Counted from the stretch's first letter, positions 1-8,452 are shown. The stretch is DNA of 64,000 nt from CADCTP01 sp963849885 (GCA_963849885.1 CAWKIV010000020.1:62001-126000), one strand, 5' to 3'. Notes: a model not told the origin generated them from the letters alone. Made by a program: numbers and translations.

Positions 1-2922
1 GGCGCGGTGCTCAAGGCCGCCGCGGTGCCGGGCATCACGGCCGTCGACCTCAACGAGACGATCAAGCAGCCGGCGCCGGACGTCACCAGCCGCGGCACCA
101 CCGCGGCGCAGGCGGAGCTGCTGCCCGGGCCGGGCCCGACCACGCCGGCGGCGAACCCGTACATGCCGACGAACGAGACCGGCGCGGTCGCCTTCAAGAA
201 GCAGCACCCGACCTGGGACGGCCGGGGCGTCACCATCGGCATCCTGGACGCCGGGGTGGACCTGGACAACCCGGCCCTGCAGACCACCTCGACCGGTGAG
301 CGCAAGATCGTCGACTGGGTCACCGCGACCGACCCGGTCTTCGACGGCGACCTGACCTGGCGGGCGATGATCACCCAGGTCACCGGCCCGACGTTCACGT
401 ACCAGGGCGGGACCTGGACGGCGCCGGCCGGCACCTGGCGGATCAACCGCTTCAACGAGGCGATCACCGCGGCCAGCGAGCCGGGCGGCGACGTCAACCG
501 GGACGGCGACACCACCGACCTCTTCGGCGTCCTGTACGACCCGGTCAGCCACGACGTCCGGGTGGACGTGAACCAGAACCTCGACTTCACCGACGACGCG
601 GTCATGCGGCCGTACCGGGAGCGCTTCGACGTCGGCCACTTCGGCACCGACAACCCGGCCACCGCGGTGCGCGACCAGATGCCGTTCACGATCGAGTACC
701 GCGAGGACGTCGACACCACCCCGGCCGGCGGCCCGGGCCTGGTCGACTACGTGAACATCGGCATCATCGAGGACGCGCACGGCTCCCACGTCGCCGGCAT
801 CACCGCGGCCAACGACATGCTCGGCAACCCGAACTTCGACGGGGCCGCGCCGGGCGCCAAGCTGGTCTCCGCCCGCGCCTGCTCCTGGGGCGGCGGCTGC
901 ACCAGCGCGGCCACCACCGACGGCATGGTCGACCTGGTCGTCAACCGCGGCGTGGACGTGGTCAACATGTCCATCGGCGGCCTGCCGGCGCTGAACGACG
1001 GCGCCAACGCGCGGACCGAGCTCTACAACCGGCTGATCCGCGACTACGGCGTGCAGATCTTCCTGTCCGCCGGCAACTCCGGCCCGGGCCTGAACACCAT
1101 CGGCGACCCGGCCGTGGCGTCCGACGCGGTCGCGTCGGCGTCGAGCATCAGCAAGGAGACCTGGCTGGCGAACTACGGGTCGGTGACCCGGGTGCCGATG
1201 CAGCTGCACAACTTCTCCTCGCGCGGCCCGCGTGAGGACGGCGGCGCCAAGCCGAACGTGGCCGCGCCGGGCTCCGCGCTGTCCACCACCCCGCTGTGGC
1301 AGCCGGGCGTGCCGGTGGCCGAGGCGGGCTACGACCTGCCGCCGGGCATCCAGATGATCAACGGCACCTCGATGGCCTCGCCGCAGTCGGCGGGCGCCGG
1401 GGCGCTGCTGCTGTCCGGGGCGAAGGCCACCGACCGCGGCGTCACCCCGGCCGCGATGCGCCGGGCGCTCTACAGCTCGGCGACCTGGATCGACGGCGTC
1501 CCCGCGTACGGCCAGGGCAACGGCCTGGTCAACGTGCCGGGCGCCTGGTCGCTGCTGTCGCGGAACATCTCGACCCGGACGTACACCGTCTCCGCGCCGG
1601 TGTGCACCCCGCTGTCGGACTTCCTGGCCACCCCGGACCAGGGCGCCGGCCTCTACAACCGGTGCGCGGCGGACGCCGGCGGGCATCGCCCCAACCAGGC
1701 GAAGTCGTACACGATGACGATCACCCGCAACACCGGGCCGGCCGGCAACATCACCCACCGGCTGCGCTGGGTCGGCAACGACGGCACCTTCAGCTCGGTC
1801 GACTCCGTGGTGCTGCCGCGGAACGTGCCGGTCCAGGTGGTCGTCAACGCCAAGCCGTCCGCGGGGGCGCACGGCGCGCTGCTGCGGATCGACGACCCGA
1901 ACACCCCGGCCGTCGACACCGAGACGATGGCCACGGTCGTCGCCGGCACCACGCCGGCCGGCCCGGCGTACGCGTTCTCCCGGCAGAGCGCGGTCGACCG
2001 CAACCTCTACAAGTCCTACTTCGTCACCGTGCCGGAGGGTGCGAAGGCGCTGCAGGTCAACCTGACCGGCATCGCCACCGGGTCGCAGACCCGGTTCATC
2101 GCGATCGACCCGTGGGGCATCCCGGTGGACAGCACGGCCAGCACCGCGTGCTACACCAACTTCCCCGACTCCGGCTGCGACCCGCGCTCCCGGGCGTACG
2201 AGAACCCGACGCCGGGGATCTGGGAGATCGAGGTGGAGTCCCGGCGCACCTCCCCGGCGCTGAACAACCCGTTCCAGATCAGCGCGCGGATCCAGGGCGT
2301 CACGGTCGAGCCGGCCGTGGTGGAGCTGCCGTCCGTGACCGCGGGCGAGCCGACGCCGGTCACCTGGACGCTGACCAACGACTTCGGTCCGGTCACCGTG
2401 CAGGGCCAGGGCGGCCCGCTGGGCAGCTCGTTCACCGACCGGCCGACGATCTCGACCGGTGAGACCGACACCTTCACCGTGGAGGTGCCGGCCGGCGCCA
2501 CCCGGATGGAGGTGTCGATCGGCAACACCAGCGACCCGGCCGCGGACCTCGACCTCTACGTCTACCGCGACGGGGTCCTGGTCGGGCAGGACGCGGACGG
2601 CGACTCCGAGGAGTCGGTGGCCCTGGACAACCCGCCGGCGGGCACGTACACCGTCGAGGTCGACGGCTACGACGTGCCGGCCGGGACGACCGAGTACGAC
2701 TACCGGGACGTGTTCTACAGCCCGGCGCTCGGCTCGGTGGACGTCACGTCGGGTCCGGTGACGCTGGCGAACGGGGCCAGCGCCACGGTGACCGGCTCGG
2801 TCACGGCGCTGGTCGCGCCGCCGGCCGGGCGGCAGCTCTTCGGTGAGATGACCGTCGTCACCGACGAGGGCGCGGTCATCGGGCGTGGCTCGGTGCAGAT
2901 CGGGTCGGTCACCGCGGCCTGA
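1..2922 (+). CDS. S8 (subtilisin-like) serine protease, 5' truncated by window edge
   Basis: The frame is open from base 1, so the true start and any signal peptide lie outside the window. Counting from the GTG at 7, the catalytic triad is visible: Asp81 in GILDAGVD, His261 in HGSHVAG and Ser455 in NGTSMASPQ, with the oxyanion Asn in SAGNSGPG. About 180 residues separate Asp and His, much more than in subtilisin, which suggests a large inserted subdomain. A C-terminal stretch near residues 815-900 (ETDTFTVEVPAG, DLDLYVYRDG) looks like a PPC-type beta-sandwich of secreted proteases. It is probably an extracellular endopeptidase. The family call is firm; the substrate is unknown. Confidence 0.93.
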   Translation, partial: GAVLKAAAVPGITAVDLNETIKQPAPDVTSRGTTAAQAELLPGPGPTTPAANPYMPTNETGAVAFKKQHPTWDGRGVTIGILDAGVDLDNPALQTTSTGERKIVDWVTATDPVFDGDLTWRAMITQVTGPTFTYQGGTWTAPAGTWRINRFNEAITAASEPGGDVNRDGDTTDLFGVLYDPVSHDVRVDVNQNLDFTDDAVMRPYRERFDVGHFGTDNPATAVRDQMPFTIEYREDVDTTPAGGPGLVDYVNIGIIEDAHGSHVAGITAANDMLGNPNFDGAAPGAKLVSARACSWGGGCTSAATTDGMVDLVVNRGVDVVNMSIGGLPALNDGANARTELYNRLIRDYGVQIFLSAGNSGPGLNTIGDPAVASDAVASASSISKETWLANYGSVTRVPMQLHNFSSRGPREDGGAKPNVAAPGSALSTTPLWQPGVPVAEAGYDLPPGIQMINGTSMASPQSAGAGALLLSGAKATDRGVTPAAMRRALYSSATWIDGVPAYGQGNGLVNVPGAWSLLSRNISTRTYTVSAPVCTPLSDFLATPDQGAGLYNRCAADAGGHRPNQAKSYTMTITRNTGPAGNITHRLRWVGNDGTFSSVDSVVLPRNVPVQVVVNAKPSAGAHGALLRIDDPNTPAVDTETMATVVAGTTPAGPAYAFSRQSAVDRNLYKSYFVTVPEGAKALQVNLTGIATGSQTRFIAIDPWGIPVDSTASTACYTNFPDSGCDPRSRAYENPTPGIWEIEVESRRTSPALNNPFQISARIQGVTVEPAVVELPSVTAGEPTPVTWTLTNDFGPVTVQGQGGPLGSSFTDRPTISTGETDTFTVEVPAGATRMEVSIGNTSDPAADLDLYVYRDGVLVGQDADGDSEESVALDNPPAGTYTVEVDGYDVPAGTTEYDYRDVFYSPALGSVDVTSGPVTLANGASATVTGSVTALVAPPAGRQLFGEMTVVTDEGAVIGRGSVQIGSVTAA

Positions 2923-2937
2923 GTTCTTCGCTCGCGA

Positions 2938-2974
2938 CGGAGCCCGTCGCCGGTCTATCCGGCGGCGGGCTCCG
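2938..2974. terminator. Bidirectional stem-loop between convergent genes
   Basis: A 16-bp stem (CGGAGCCCGTCGCCGG at 2938-2953 against 2959-2974, one G-T wobble) has a 5-base loop. The loop holds the first base of the stop codon of the minus-strand gene ending at 2955, so the hairpin overlaps that gene's last codons. It follows the protease stop by 15 bases. There is no strong T tract, as is usual in high-GC actinomycetes. Confidence 0.7.
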
Positions 2975-3197
2975 CCGTTTCCACGACCAGCGGGGTGCCC
3001 TGCTGCCAGATGGTCAGCATGTCCGGCCGCAGCCGACCGGTGACGGTGACCGGGGCGCCGCTGCCGAGCAGCTCGCGGGGGCCGCCGACGAGCAGGTAGC
3101 CGTCCAGCAGCAGCCCGCCGGCCTCGACCGCGGGCTGCGGCACGCCGGTCACGGTGATCGTCGGCCCCGCGGGCAGGGGCAGGTCCTCGGGACTCAT
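2955..3197 (-). CDS. Small conserved hypothetical protein downstream of dcd
   Basis: This is an 80-residue protein starting with ATG at 3197, 7 bases after the dcd stop and in the same direction, so probably co-transcribed. It has no signal peptide or membrane segment. The sequence alternates hydrophobic and polar residues (TITVTGV, PVTVTGRL, LVVETAEP) and contains two G-rich turns, which suggests a small beta-barrel such as an OB-fold. I do not recognise the family. Its last codons form one arm of the terminator hairpin. Confidence 0.65.
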   Translation of the reverse strand: MSPEDLPLPAGPTITVTGVPQPAVEAGGLLLDGYLLVGGPRELLGSGAPVTVTGRLRPDMLTIWQQGTPLVVETAEPAAG

Positions 3198-3204
3198 CCG
3201 TCCA

Positions 3205-4809
3205 TCATCCGGTCGGCCAGCGGCGGAAGCCGACCCAGGACCGGGACGGGGTCGGGCCGCGCTGCCCCTGGTAGCGACTGCCGTACGCGGCCGAGCCGTA
3301 GGGCTGCTCGGCCGGGCTGGACAGCTGGAACAGGCACAGCTGCCCGATCTTCATCCCCGGGTGCAGGATGATCGGCAGCGTGGCCACGTTGGACAGCTCC
3401 AGCGTGATGTGGCCGGTGAAGCCGGGGTCGATGAAGCCGGCGGTGCTGTGGGTGAGCAGTCCGAGCCGTCCCAACGAGCTGTTGTGGGTCGGGATATAGG
3501 TCGGACCGACCAGGAAGAGCCCGCTGGGCGCCGCCACCTGGATGCACTTGACCGGCCGGCTCTCGGTCCGGTGCACCCCCACGACGGCCCGGAACGCGTG
3601 AAACCGCCCGACCTTCTGCCGCGCCAGCTTCCGCTTGAGCCGGAAAACCGGAATATCCGGTGTGAACTTGACCTGGAACGCCGGGCCGCAGTCCACTCCC
3701 CGCAGCATCGCCCGCTTCTTGCGCTTGACCGGACGGAGTCCGAGGCTGGCGGCCAGCTCGACGACCGCGTCGGCGAGGCACTCTCGTGTGCTGACGAACT
3801 CGCACCGGCCGACCTCGTCGACGTGGCCGTCAGTGTCCATCAGTCCCTGCAGCAACTCGGTCCGCTGCCGGATGTCGCCGACCAGGTACTCAGCGGGGAC
3901 GTGCTTGTCGCCGATCAACCCGCAGTTGCGGAGCGCGCTCGACAACGAGCCGTTGCGGGCGTACCGGCCCGTCCGGGGATCGCGACTGTGCCCCGCTCCT
4001 CCGATCCGGTGATGGAACCGTCCGGCCACCCGGTGAACCGGGTAACCGCGCCGCTCGATCTCGTCGAGCAGCTCCCGGTCGCCATCCCCGCACGTGATCG
4101 TGGCCGAGGAGCTGGTGCCGTCACCGAGCCAGGCGCCGAGCACGTACGGGTCTATCGGGAGTGCCCTGGTCCGGTAGTGCACGGCGTCGGCGAGCCGCAC
4201 ATGATGGTTCCACTCGTCACCCTGCCGCAGGGTCCGGCCGATCTCGGCCGTGGTCCGCGCCTTGGCGGGGCCACCGTGCTTGCGGGCGGACTTGGTCCGT
4301 GTAGACCACAGGTGCCCCACGTCCGCGGTGATCACCTGACCGTCAGAGAACTCCACATCCCGGCAGGGACGGCCCAGCATGACCTCCGACACCGCTATGA
4401 CCTGGGTCGGACGGCCCGTCTCGTCGAAGACCTCGTCACCGGGCTGGAGGTCCGCCATGGTGCGCCAGCCGCCGGGGGTCGGAATCGGCGTATCCAGGGC
4501 GAGCGCCTTGCCCTCCAGCCGGCCGGCGAGATCGTCCGGCAGGGTGACCACCTCGAGCGTGGACCCGAGCACGAACTCGCCCGGGTGCAGCACGAACGGG
4601 TCGTCCCCCTTGGGCTCCACCAGCGTCGTCAGGTCGTCCTGCTGCAGCGCCGGGTCGATGTGCGTGTACTGCTGGTTGTTGAACACCCGGAAGTAGCGGT
4701 CCAGCCGGACGTCGATGCTGGACGGCTGCAGCAGGCTCGGCTCGTACGGCTCCAGCCGCAGCCGGCCGGCCCCGACCTGCGCCTTGATGTCCCGGTCGGA
4801 CAGCAGCAT
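3205..4809 (-). CDS. dcd: dCTP deaminase with embedded intein
   Basis: The precursor is 534 residues. Joining residues 1-101 to 444-534 gives a 192-residue enzyme, the normal size of actinobacterial Dcd. Hallmarks are the N-terminal MLLSDRDIKA, the active-site sequence EGK/SSLGRLGL rebuilt across the splice junction, HSTAGFIDPGF, and the C-terminal YQGQRGPTPSRS. The enzyme deaminates dCTP; actinobacterial forms such as that of Mycobacterium tuberculosis also hydrolyse the dUTP to dUMP, feeding thymidylate synthesis. The intein interrupts the active-site loop between Lys101 and Ser444, so activity should need protein splicing. A small hypothetical gene follows in the same operon, and a DUF2505 gene diverges upstream. 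Confidence 0.95.
   Translation of the reverse strand: MLLSDRDIKAQVGAGRLRLEPYEPSLLQPSSIDVRLDRYFRVFNNQQYTHIDPALQQDDLTTLVEPKGDDPFVLHPGEFVLGSTLEVVTLPDDLAGRLEGKALALDTPIPTPGGWRTMADLQPGDEVFDETGRPTQVIAVSEVMLGRPCRDVEFSDGQVITADVGHLWSTRTKSARKHGGPAKARTTAEIGRTLRQGDEWNHHVRLADAVHYRTRALPIDPYVLGAWLGDGTSSSATITCGDGDRELLDEIERRGYPVHRVAGRFHHRIGGAGHSRDPRTGRYARNGSLSSALRNCGLIGDKHVPAEYLVGDIRQRTELLQGLMDTDGHVDEVGRCEFVSTRECLADAVVELAASLGLRPVKRKKRAMLRGVDCGPAFQVKFTPDIPVFRLKRKLARQKVGRFHAFRAVVGVHRTESRPVKCIQVAAPSGLFLVGPTYIPTHNSSLGRLGLLTHSTAGFIDPGFTGHITLELSNVATLPIILHPGMKIGQLCLFQLSSPAEQPYGSAAYGSRYQGQRGPTPSRSWVGFRRWPTG
3481..4506 (-). mobile_element. Class 3 intein with LAGLIDADG homing endonuclease, in dcd
   Basis: Residues 102-443 of the precursor (342 aa) form the element. 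It begins ALALDTPIPT, with Ala instead of Cys or Ser at position 1, and ends PTHN before Ser444. The class 3 triad is present: Trp168 in the block B segment TADVGHLW, Cys422 in the block F segment VKCIQVAAPSG, and Thr441 in block G. Two LAGLIDADG dodecapeptides, LGAWLGDG (about 224-231) and LLQGLMDTDG (319-328), keep their acidic residues, so the endonuclease may still be active. In class 3 inteins the block F Cys makes the first branched intermediate. The insertion point is the conserved EGK-SS active-site codons, a typical homing target. Confidence 0.92.
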
Positions 4810-4918
4810 CGGGGCAGCGTACCGCCGCGGTCGCGGGCGCTCGATCCCTGACGATCCGGACCAATCAGTGCATGTCTAAGCTCACCGGGATCATCCCCGC
4901 GTACGGAGGAGCAACAGG

Positions 4919-5419
4919 ATGCGACTGCAGATCCGGTACGACTACCCGGCCTCGCCCGAGCAGGTCTTCGCGATGCTGACCGACCCGGACTTCCTGCGGG
5001 CGAAGGCCGAGAACTCGGGCGACACCGACGTGGTCGTGGAGGAGTCCGGCCCGGCCGCCGACGGCTACCGGTTCGTCGCCCGGCGGACCGTCGCGCTGGA
5101 CGTCCCGGCGTTCGCCAAGAAGCTGCTCAACCCGAAGAACGTGCTCACCCAGACCGACGTGTGGGCCGACCCGACCGCGGACGGCACCCGGATCGGGAGC
5201 TGGGAGGTCGAGGCGAAGGGCGTGCCGGTCGCGATGTCCGGGACGATGACCCTGGCGCCGGGCCCGGGCGGCGGCACCGTCGCCGACATCGACGGCGAGG
5301 TGACCTCGTCGGTCCCGCTGGTCGGCGGCAAGTTCGCGTCGTACGTGGGCAAGGAGGCCGAGGCCGACCTCAACAAGGACCACGAGTTCGCGGTGCGCTG
5401 GCTCAAGGAGCGCAGCTGA
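4919..5419 (+). CDS. DUF2505 domain protein (START/SRPBCC-like)
   Basis: This 166-residue protein starts at ATG 4919 after a strong ribosome site (GGAGGAG, 7-8 bases upstream). The opening IRYDYPASPEQVFAMLTDPDFL is typical of DUF2505, a helix-grip family related to polyketide cyclase/START domains that bind small hydrophobic ligands. No ligand or partner is known. It has no signal peptide and is presumably cytoplasmic. It diverges from dcd with about 110 bases between the starts, and its stop is 16 bases from the stop of the convergent YjbR-like gene. Confidence 0.85.
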   Translation: MRLQIRYDYPASPEQVFAMLTDPDFLRAKAENSGDTDVVVEESGPAADGYRFVARRTVALDVPAFAKKLLNPKNVLTQTDVWADPTADGTRIGSWEVEAKGVPVAMSGTMTLAPGPGGGTVADIDGEVTSSVPLVGGKFASYVGKEAEADLNKDHEFAVRWLKERS

Positions 5420-5434
5420 GCCGTCCCGGCGGGG

Positions 5435-5815
5435 TCACCCGTCGCCGAGCGCCCTGAGCTGACGCTGGTTGGCGACCTGCCGGTACGAGCCGGTCACCAG
5501 CTCGGCGATCTCCTGCCAGTCCGGAGGCGCGGCCGTCAGGCTGACCGAGACCCACCCGTACGGCCCGTGGTACTTCGGGACGTAGAAGCGCGGGTCCTGC
5601 AGCAGCGCCGGCCGCTCCTCCGGCTCCGGCTTGAAGACCAGCGCGTACGCGTGCTCGTCACTGCCCTCGAAGACGGCGAACATCTTGCCCCTGCCGGCCC
5701 GGAACGTCGGCCGCCCCCACGCCTCGACCTCCACCGCCTCCGGCAGCTCCAGGCACACCCGCCGCACGTCCGCCAGGTGCGGATCGTCGTCGCTGTACAT
5801 CCTCGGGTGCGGCAT
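5435..5815 (-). CDS. MmcQ/YjbR family protein
   Basis: A 126-residue protein with the MmcQ/YjbR (double-wing, CyaY-like) fold pattern: a helical start (DVRRVCLELPEAVE), the conserved WGRPTFR segment, a lysine-containing FKPEPEERPALLQ strand-turn and the end segment WQEIAELVTGSYRQVA. The family is often annotated as DNA-binding from its fold, but its cellular role is undefined. The start is ATG at 5815. It lies between the DUF2505 gene and tRNA-Gly and runs opposite to both. Confidence 0.85.
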   Translation of the reverse strand: MPHPRMYSDDDPHLADVRRVCLELPEAVEVEAWGRPTFRAGRGKMFAVFEGSDEHAYALVFKPEPEERPALLQDPRFYVPKYHGPYGWVSVSLTAAPPDWQEIAELVTGSYRQVANQRQLRALGDG

Positions 5816-5870
5816 CCGGCCACCCTACGACCCCGCTTTCCCCGCTGGTATGGTCGTCCTCGCGGTCCCC

Positions 5871-5941
5871 GCGGGTGTAGTTCAATGGCAGAACATCAGC
5901 TTCCCAAGCTGACAGTGGGGGTTCGATTCCCCTCACCCGCT
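5871..5941 (+). tRNA. tRNA-Gly (anticodon CCC)
   Basis: A full cloverleaf is visible: acceptor stem GCGGGTG/CACCCGC, D stem GTTC/GAAC, anticodon stem TCAGC/GCTGA with loop TTCCCAA (anticodon CCC, reading GGG codons), T loop TTCGATT, and discriminator T as expected for glycine tRNA. CCA is not encoded. A near copy of its 3' half occurs at 8421-8452, so this gene may have served as an integration target. Confidence 0.97.
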
Positions 5942-5946
5942 CTCCC
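5915..5946 (+). repeat. Candidate attL: 3' end of tRNA-Gly
   Basis: These 32 bases, running from the variable loop and T arm through the acceptor end and 5 bases beyond, match 8421-8452 at 30 of 32 positions. Duplication of a tRNA 3' end downstream in the same orientation is the classic footprint of tyrosine-recombinase integration. No integrase is left between the copies, so the call rests on the repeat and on the atypical content between them. Confidence 0.55.
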
Positions 5947-5977
5947 CTGGATCCCGCTGAGCGGGAAGGGCGGGGCC

Positions 5978-6370
5978 ATGGACATTCTTGGGCTCCTGAT
6001 CGTCACCCTCGTCGTCACCGGTGTGGTCGTGGCGATCTGCGTCGGGTACGGGCAGCGGCTCGGTCGGCGTGCGGCGGCGCAGGTGCCGGTCGACGATCCG
6101 GGCGACGCGGGCGACGGGACCGAGGACTGGCAGGTCTTCGGTGACTCGGCGCAGACCCGGGCGGTGCTGAGCGTCGAGCCCGAGGTCCGGGTGGTCCAGG
6201 TGGACGTCTCGGTGCGCGAGTCGGCGCGGGGCGGTGCCGACGTGGTGGTCACCAGGACGGTCAGCAAGCCGCCGCCCCGGGATCTCGTCGGGTCGCTGGA
6301 CGACGTGCTGCGCTCGTTCGCGGCCGGCGAGATCGTCAAGGCGGTGTGGCCGCCGGCGACGGAGAGCTGA
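5978..6370 (+). CDS. Small single-pass membrane protein, unknown function
   Basis: A 130-residue protein starting at ATG 5978 behind a GGGAAGG-type ribosome site. Residues 3-25 (ILGLLIVTLVVTGVVVAICVGYG) form one strong transmembrane helix, leaving a mostly hydrophilic domain of about 100 residues. The first part of that domain is acidic (DDPGDAGDGTEDW), followed by beta-like stretches (VRVVQVDVSVRE, ADVVVTRTVS). I do not recognise the family. It begins only 37 bases after tRNA-Gly, inside the possible integrated segment. Confidence 0.6.
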   Translation: MDILGLLIVTLVVTGVVVAICVGYGQRLGRRAAAQVPVDDPGDAGDGTEDWQVFGDSAQTRAVLSVEPEVRVVQVDVSVRESARGGADVVVTRTVSKPPPRDLVGSLDDVLRSFAAGEIVKAVWPPATES

Positions 6371-6692
6371 CCAAGCATCTGACGCGCGAGCTGAAGGTGC
6401 TGACCAGGGGTCCGGAGGCGGCGACGCGACCGCCGCGACCGGAGCCGCGACGAGCTCACGGCCCGGAGCGGCCACGGCCACTCGACCGCGCACCGCACGT
6501 CGACCCTCCCGTACGCCCGCCGGACTGGCCGGTGGTCCGCCGGCCGGACCGCTCTCCGCCCGGCCGTGACCGCGATGGCCCTCCCTCGTGGCCGAGGCGG
6601 CCCGGCCGGGCCGGCCGTTGACCATGCTCGGCGACAGGTCCGCCCGCTCCTCAGGTTCATGGGGAGGTCGGCGACGACGGGTGGATCACTCG
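6371..6692. other. Gene-free stretch
   Basis: About 320 GC-rich bases after the small membrane-protein gene and before the 3' end of the transporter gene. Several frames are open but give Arg/Pro-rich shadow translations. No tRNA, clear terminator or promoter pattern was found. Confidence 0.5.
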
Positions 6693-7640
6693 TCACGTCG
6701 AAGTTGGCGGGGGCAGGCCTTCGCTTGCTGGCTGGTTGGTTGTTGCGTGGGTGTCCGATGGTGAAGCAGCGCGCCTCCACATCAGGACGAATAGTAGAAC
6801 GGTCACGATGCCGATGGTGTTGAGGATCGTGATCGACACCGTGACCAGCGGGTCGGCTGCAAAGGGAAAAATCATCATCAGGAGCATCGGAGCGATGTTG
6901 CGTACCGCCGTGGTCGCCTCGGCCGCATGCCTGATTCCCACGTCTTTGACTCGAAGACTGGAAACGAGAAGGTAGCCACACCCGAGGCCGATGAATGGGC
7001 CGGCAAGGGCCGCGATGTAGCTCTCGGTGCCCCAGGTCTGCACGAACAGATTCCAATACGCAACCAGCGTGAAGTTGAGATTGAAGAGCAGGCACAGAAT
7101 TGCAACTCGGACAACCCACCGTGCCAATGGCGGCGTCAGGTCGGGCCACCAGACCCTGAAGCCGCACCCGAGAACCAGCGGCAGGAGCAAGAAGAGCAGC
7201 AGCGGCCAAGCAACATCCCAGGCAGAGGCCTTGAGTTGCGCGTCAACCGCATCGATGGCGAGGGGCAACCCTAGCGGGAGGGCGATAATGGTCGCGACAG
7301 TCAAGACCACTAACAGCGTGGTGGATATGCTGACATCCGCCTTGGCTAACCGGGCGAGGAGGGGAGCGAAAGGCATACCTGCACACAGGGCTGCGACACA
7401 GAACCCGACCTTGATCTCTCCAGGAATGGACGAGGCTATCGTCAGCAAATAGCCGATGAACAGGAGCGGGATGATGACGAAATTGATCACCAACGCCCAC
7501 ACGGCAATCTTCCAATGGGCAAAGGCCTCTGCCAGCAGCTTGCCGACCGAAAGCCTGAGGCCCAACCCGAACGCGTTCAATATCACGAAGAGCACCCCAA
7601 ACCCGTTGATCAGGACGCTCTGACTGGACTGAGTTGTCAT
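6693..7640 (-). CDS. Bile acid:sodium symporter (BASS) family-like transporter
   Basis: A 315-residue integral membrane protein with about nine or ten hydrophobic helices. Typical of the SBF/BASS superfamily are the N-terminal helix GFGVLFVILNAFGLGLRLSV, the Gly-rich segment GFCVAALCAGMPFAPLLARL near residue 85, and a later GLGCGYLL helix. Relatives take up organic anions or metalloid anions with sodium, but the substrate here is open. The start is ATG at 7640 after AGAAGGGAG. Its bases are clearly less GC-rich than neighbouring genes, with codons such as AAT, ATA and GTT, which suggests transfer. It lies between the two tRNA-Gly 3' copies. Confidence 0.75.
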   Translation of the reverse strand: MTTQSSQSVLINGFGVLFVILNAFGLGLRLSVGKLLAEAFAHWKIAVWALVINFVIIPLLFIGYLLTIASSIPGEIKVGFCVAALCAGMPFAPLLARLAKADVSISTTLLVVLTVATIIALPLGLPLAIDAVDAQLKASAWDVAWPLLLFLLLPLVLGCGFRVWWPDLTPPLARWVVRVAILCLLFNLNFTLVAYWNLFVQTWGTESYIAALAGPFIGLGCGYLLVSSLRVKDVGIRHAAEATTAVRNIAPMLLMMIFPFAADPLVTVSITILNTIGIVTVLLFVLMWRRAASPSDTHATTNQPASEGLPPPTST

Positions 7641-7979
7641 ATCGCTCCCTTCTCACGAGCAGACGATCCACCAGGTAACGGTTCCATTTGCCCCTCAGCC
7701 GTGACCGCTACGGGGCTGGACACCATCATGGACCTCGAACCCTCCGTCGTTCGACCAGGTCGATCCGTGCCTCTGCCTTCACGGTCACACCCTGCCCCAC
7801 GGCGGCTTCGCGTCGCACGCACATCGGCCTCCGGCCGGCCGGCGCGCACACGGCAAGGCCCGGACCACTGACGCGGCCTGCCCCACGGCGCGGACATCGT
7901 CGAGGGCACCCGGCGCCTACGCGGGGCAGGTCCTACCCTGGACAAGCCGGTGCGGTCTACTGACGCAACGCGGTTCAGG
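7641..7979. other. Gene-free stretch upstream of the transporter
   Basis: About 340 bases between the start of the transporter and the stop of the LapA-like gene upstream of it. It must hold the transporter's promoter, but no convincing -35/-10 pair stands out. An open minus-strand frame here (7637-7999) is Arg/Ser/Gly-rich, matches no family and overlaps both neighbours. Confidence 0.5.
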
Positions 7980-8267
7980 TTAGTCTCGCCGGTCCTCACG
8001 GCGGGCCCTGCGGCGCCGATGGCGACGCAGTACGCCGAGTCCGATCCACACCACCGCCCCGACCAGCGCCGTCACGAGGGTGAACAGCCACATCGGCCAG
8101 CTGAAACTCCAGAACAGGAAGTCGAGCGTGACGTCCTCGGTGTTCTGGATCATGAAGACGATCAGCAGCCCGACTCCGGTGAGAGAGGCGATCGCTCCAC
8201 CGCCGAGCCGGAGCCTCCGCCCTTCCGCGGCACCACTCGTGCTGTCGCCAGGACTCTGTTGAACCAT
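7980..8267 (-). CDS. LapA-like (DUF1049) inner-membrane protein
   Basis: A 95-residue protein with two transmembrane helices (about residues 27-43 and 57-80) joined by the short segment QNTEDVTLDFLFWSFSWP, the signature of LapA/DUF1049 proteins, and followed by an Arg-rich cytoplasmic tail (RRHRRRRARRE). In enterobacteria LapA-family proteins influence lipopolysaccharide assembly. Actinobacterial versions are small membrane proteins of unknown role. The start is the ATG at 8267. It lies inside the tRNA-bounded segment. Confidence 0.8.
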   Translation of the reverse strand: MVQQSPGDSTSGAAEGRRLRLGGGAIASLTGVGLLIVFMIQNTEDVTLDFLFWSFSWPMWLFTLVTALVGAVVWIGLGVLRRHRRRRARREDRRD

Positions 8268-8420
8268 GAGTCTTCCTCCCGTGGGCGCCTACGGCGCGGC
8301 GGGAACAGGCCGCCTCCGCGATCTTTCCACGCTACGGACCCCCGCGGGCGTGCAGGCCCACACCGCCCGGGAAGCCTTGGACGCGACCCCGCCGCCCGTC
8401 GGGTGCGCCGGCAGCTGCGT

Positions 8421-8452
8421 GTGGGGGTTCGACTTCCCTCACCCGCTCTCCC
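8421..8452 (+). repeat. Candidate attR: partial copy of tRNA-Gly 3' end
   Basis: It matches 5915-5946 with two mismatches (positions 8433 and 8435). The T arm and 3' acceptor strand are kept, but no 5' half of a tRNA lies upstream, so it is not a tRNA gene. The last codons and stop of the minus-strand membrane-protein gene (stop at 8439-8441) lie inside this repeat. An insertion there could have replaced that gene's original 3' end. Confidence 0.55.

Noticed and set aside
7637..7999. 120-residue minus-strand protein
   Set aside because: Overlaps both neighbouring genes, has a low-complexity Arg/Gly/Ser composition, no domain and no ribosome site.
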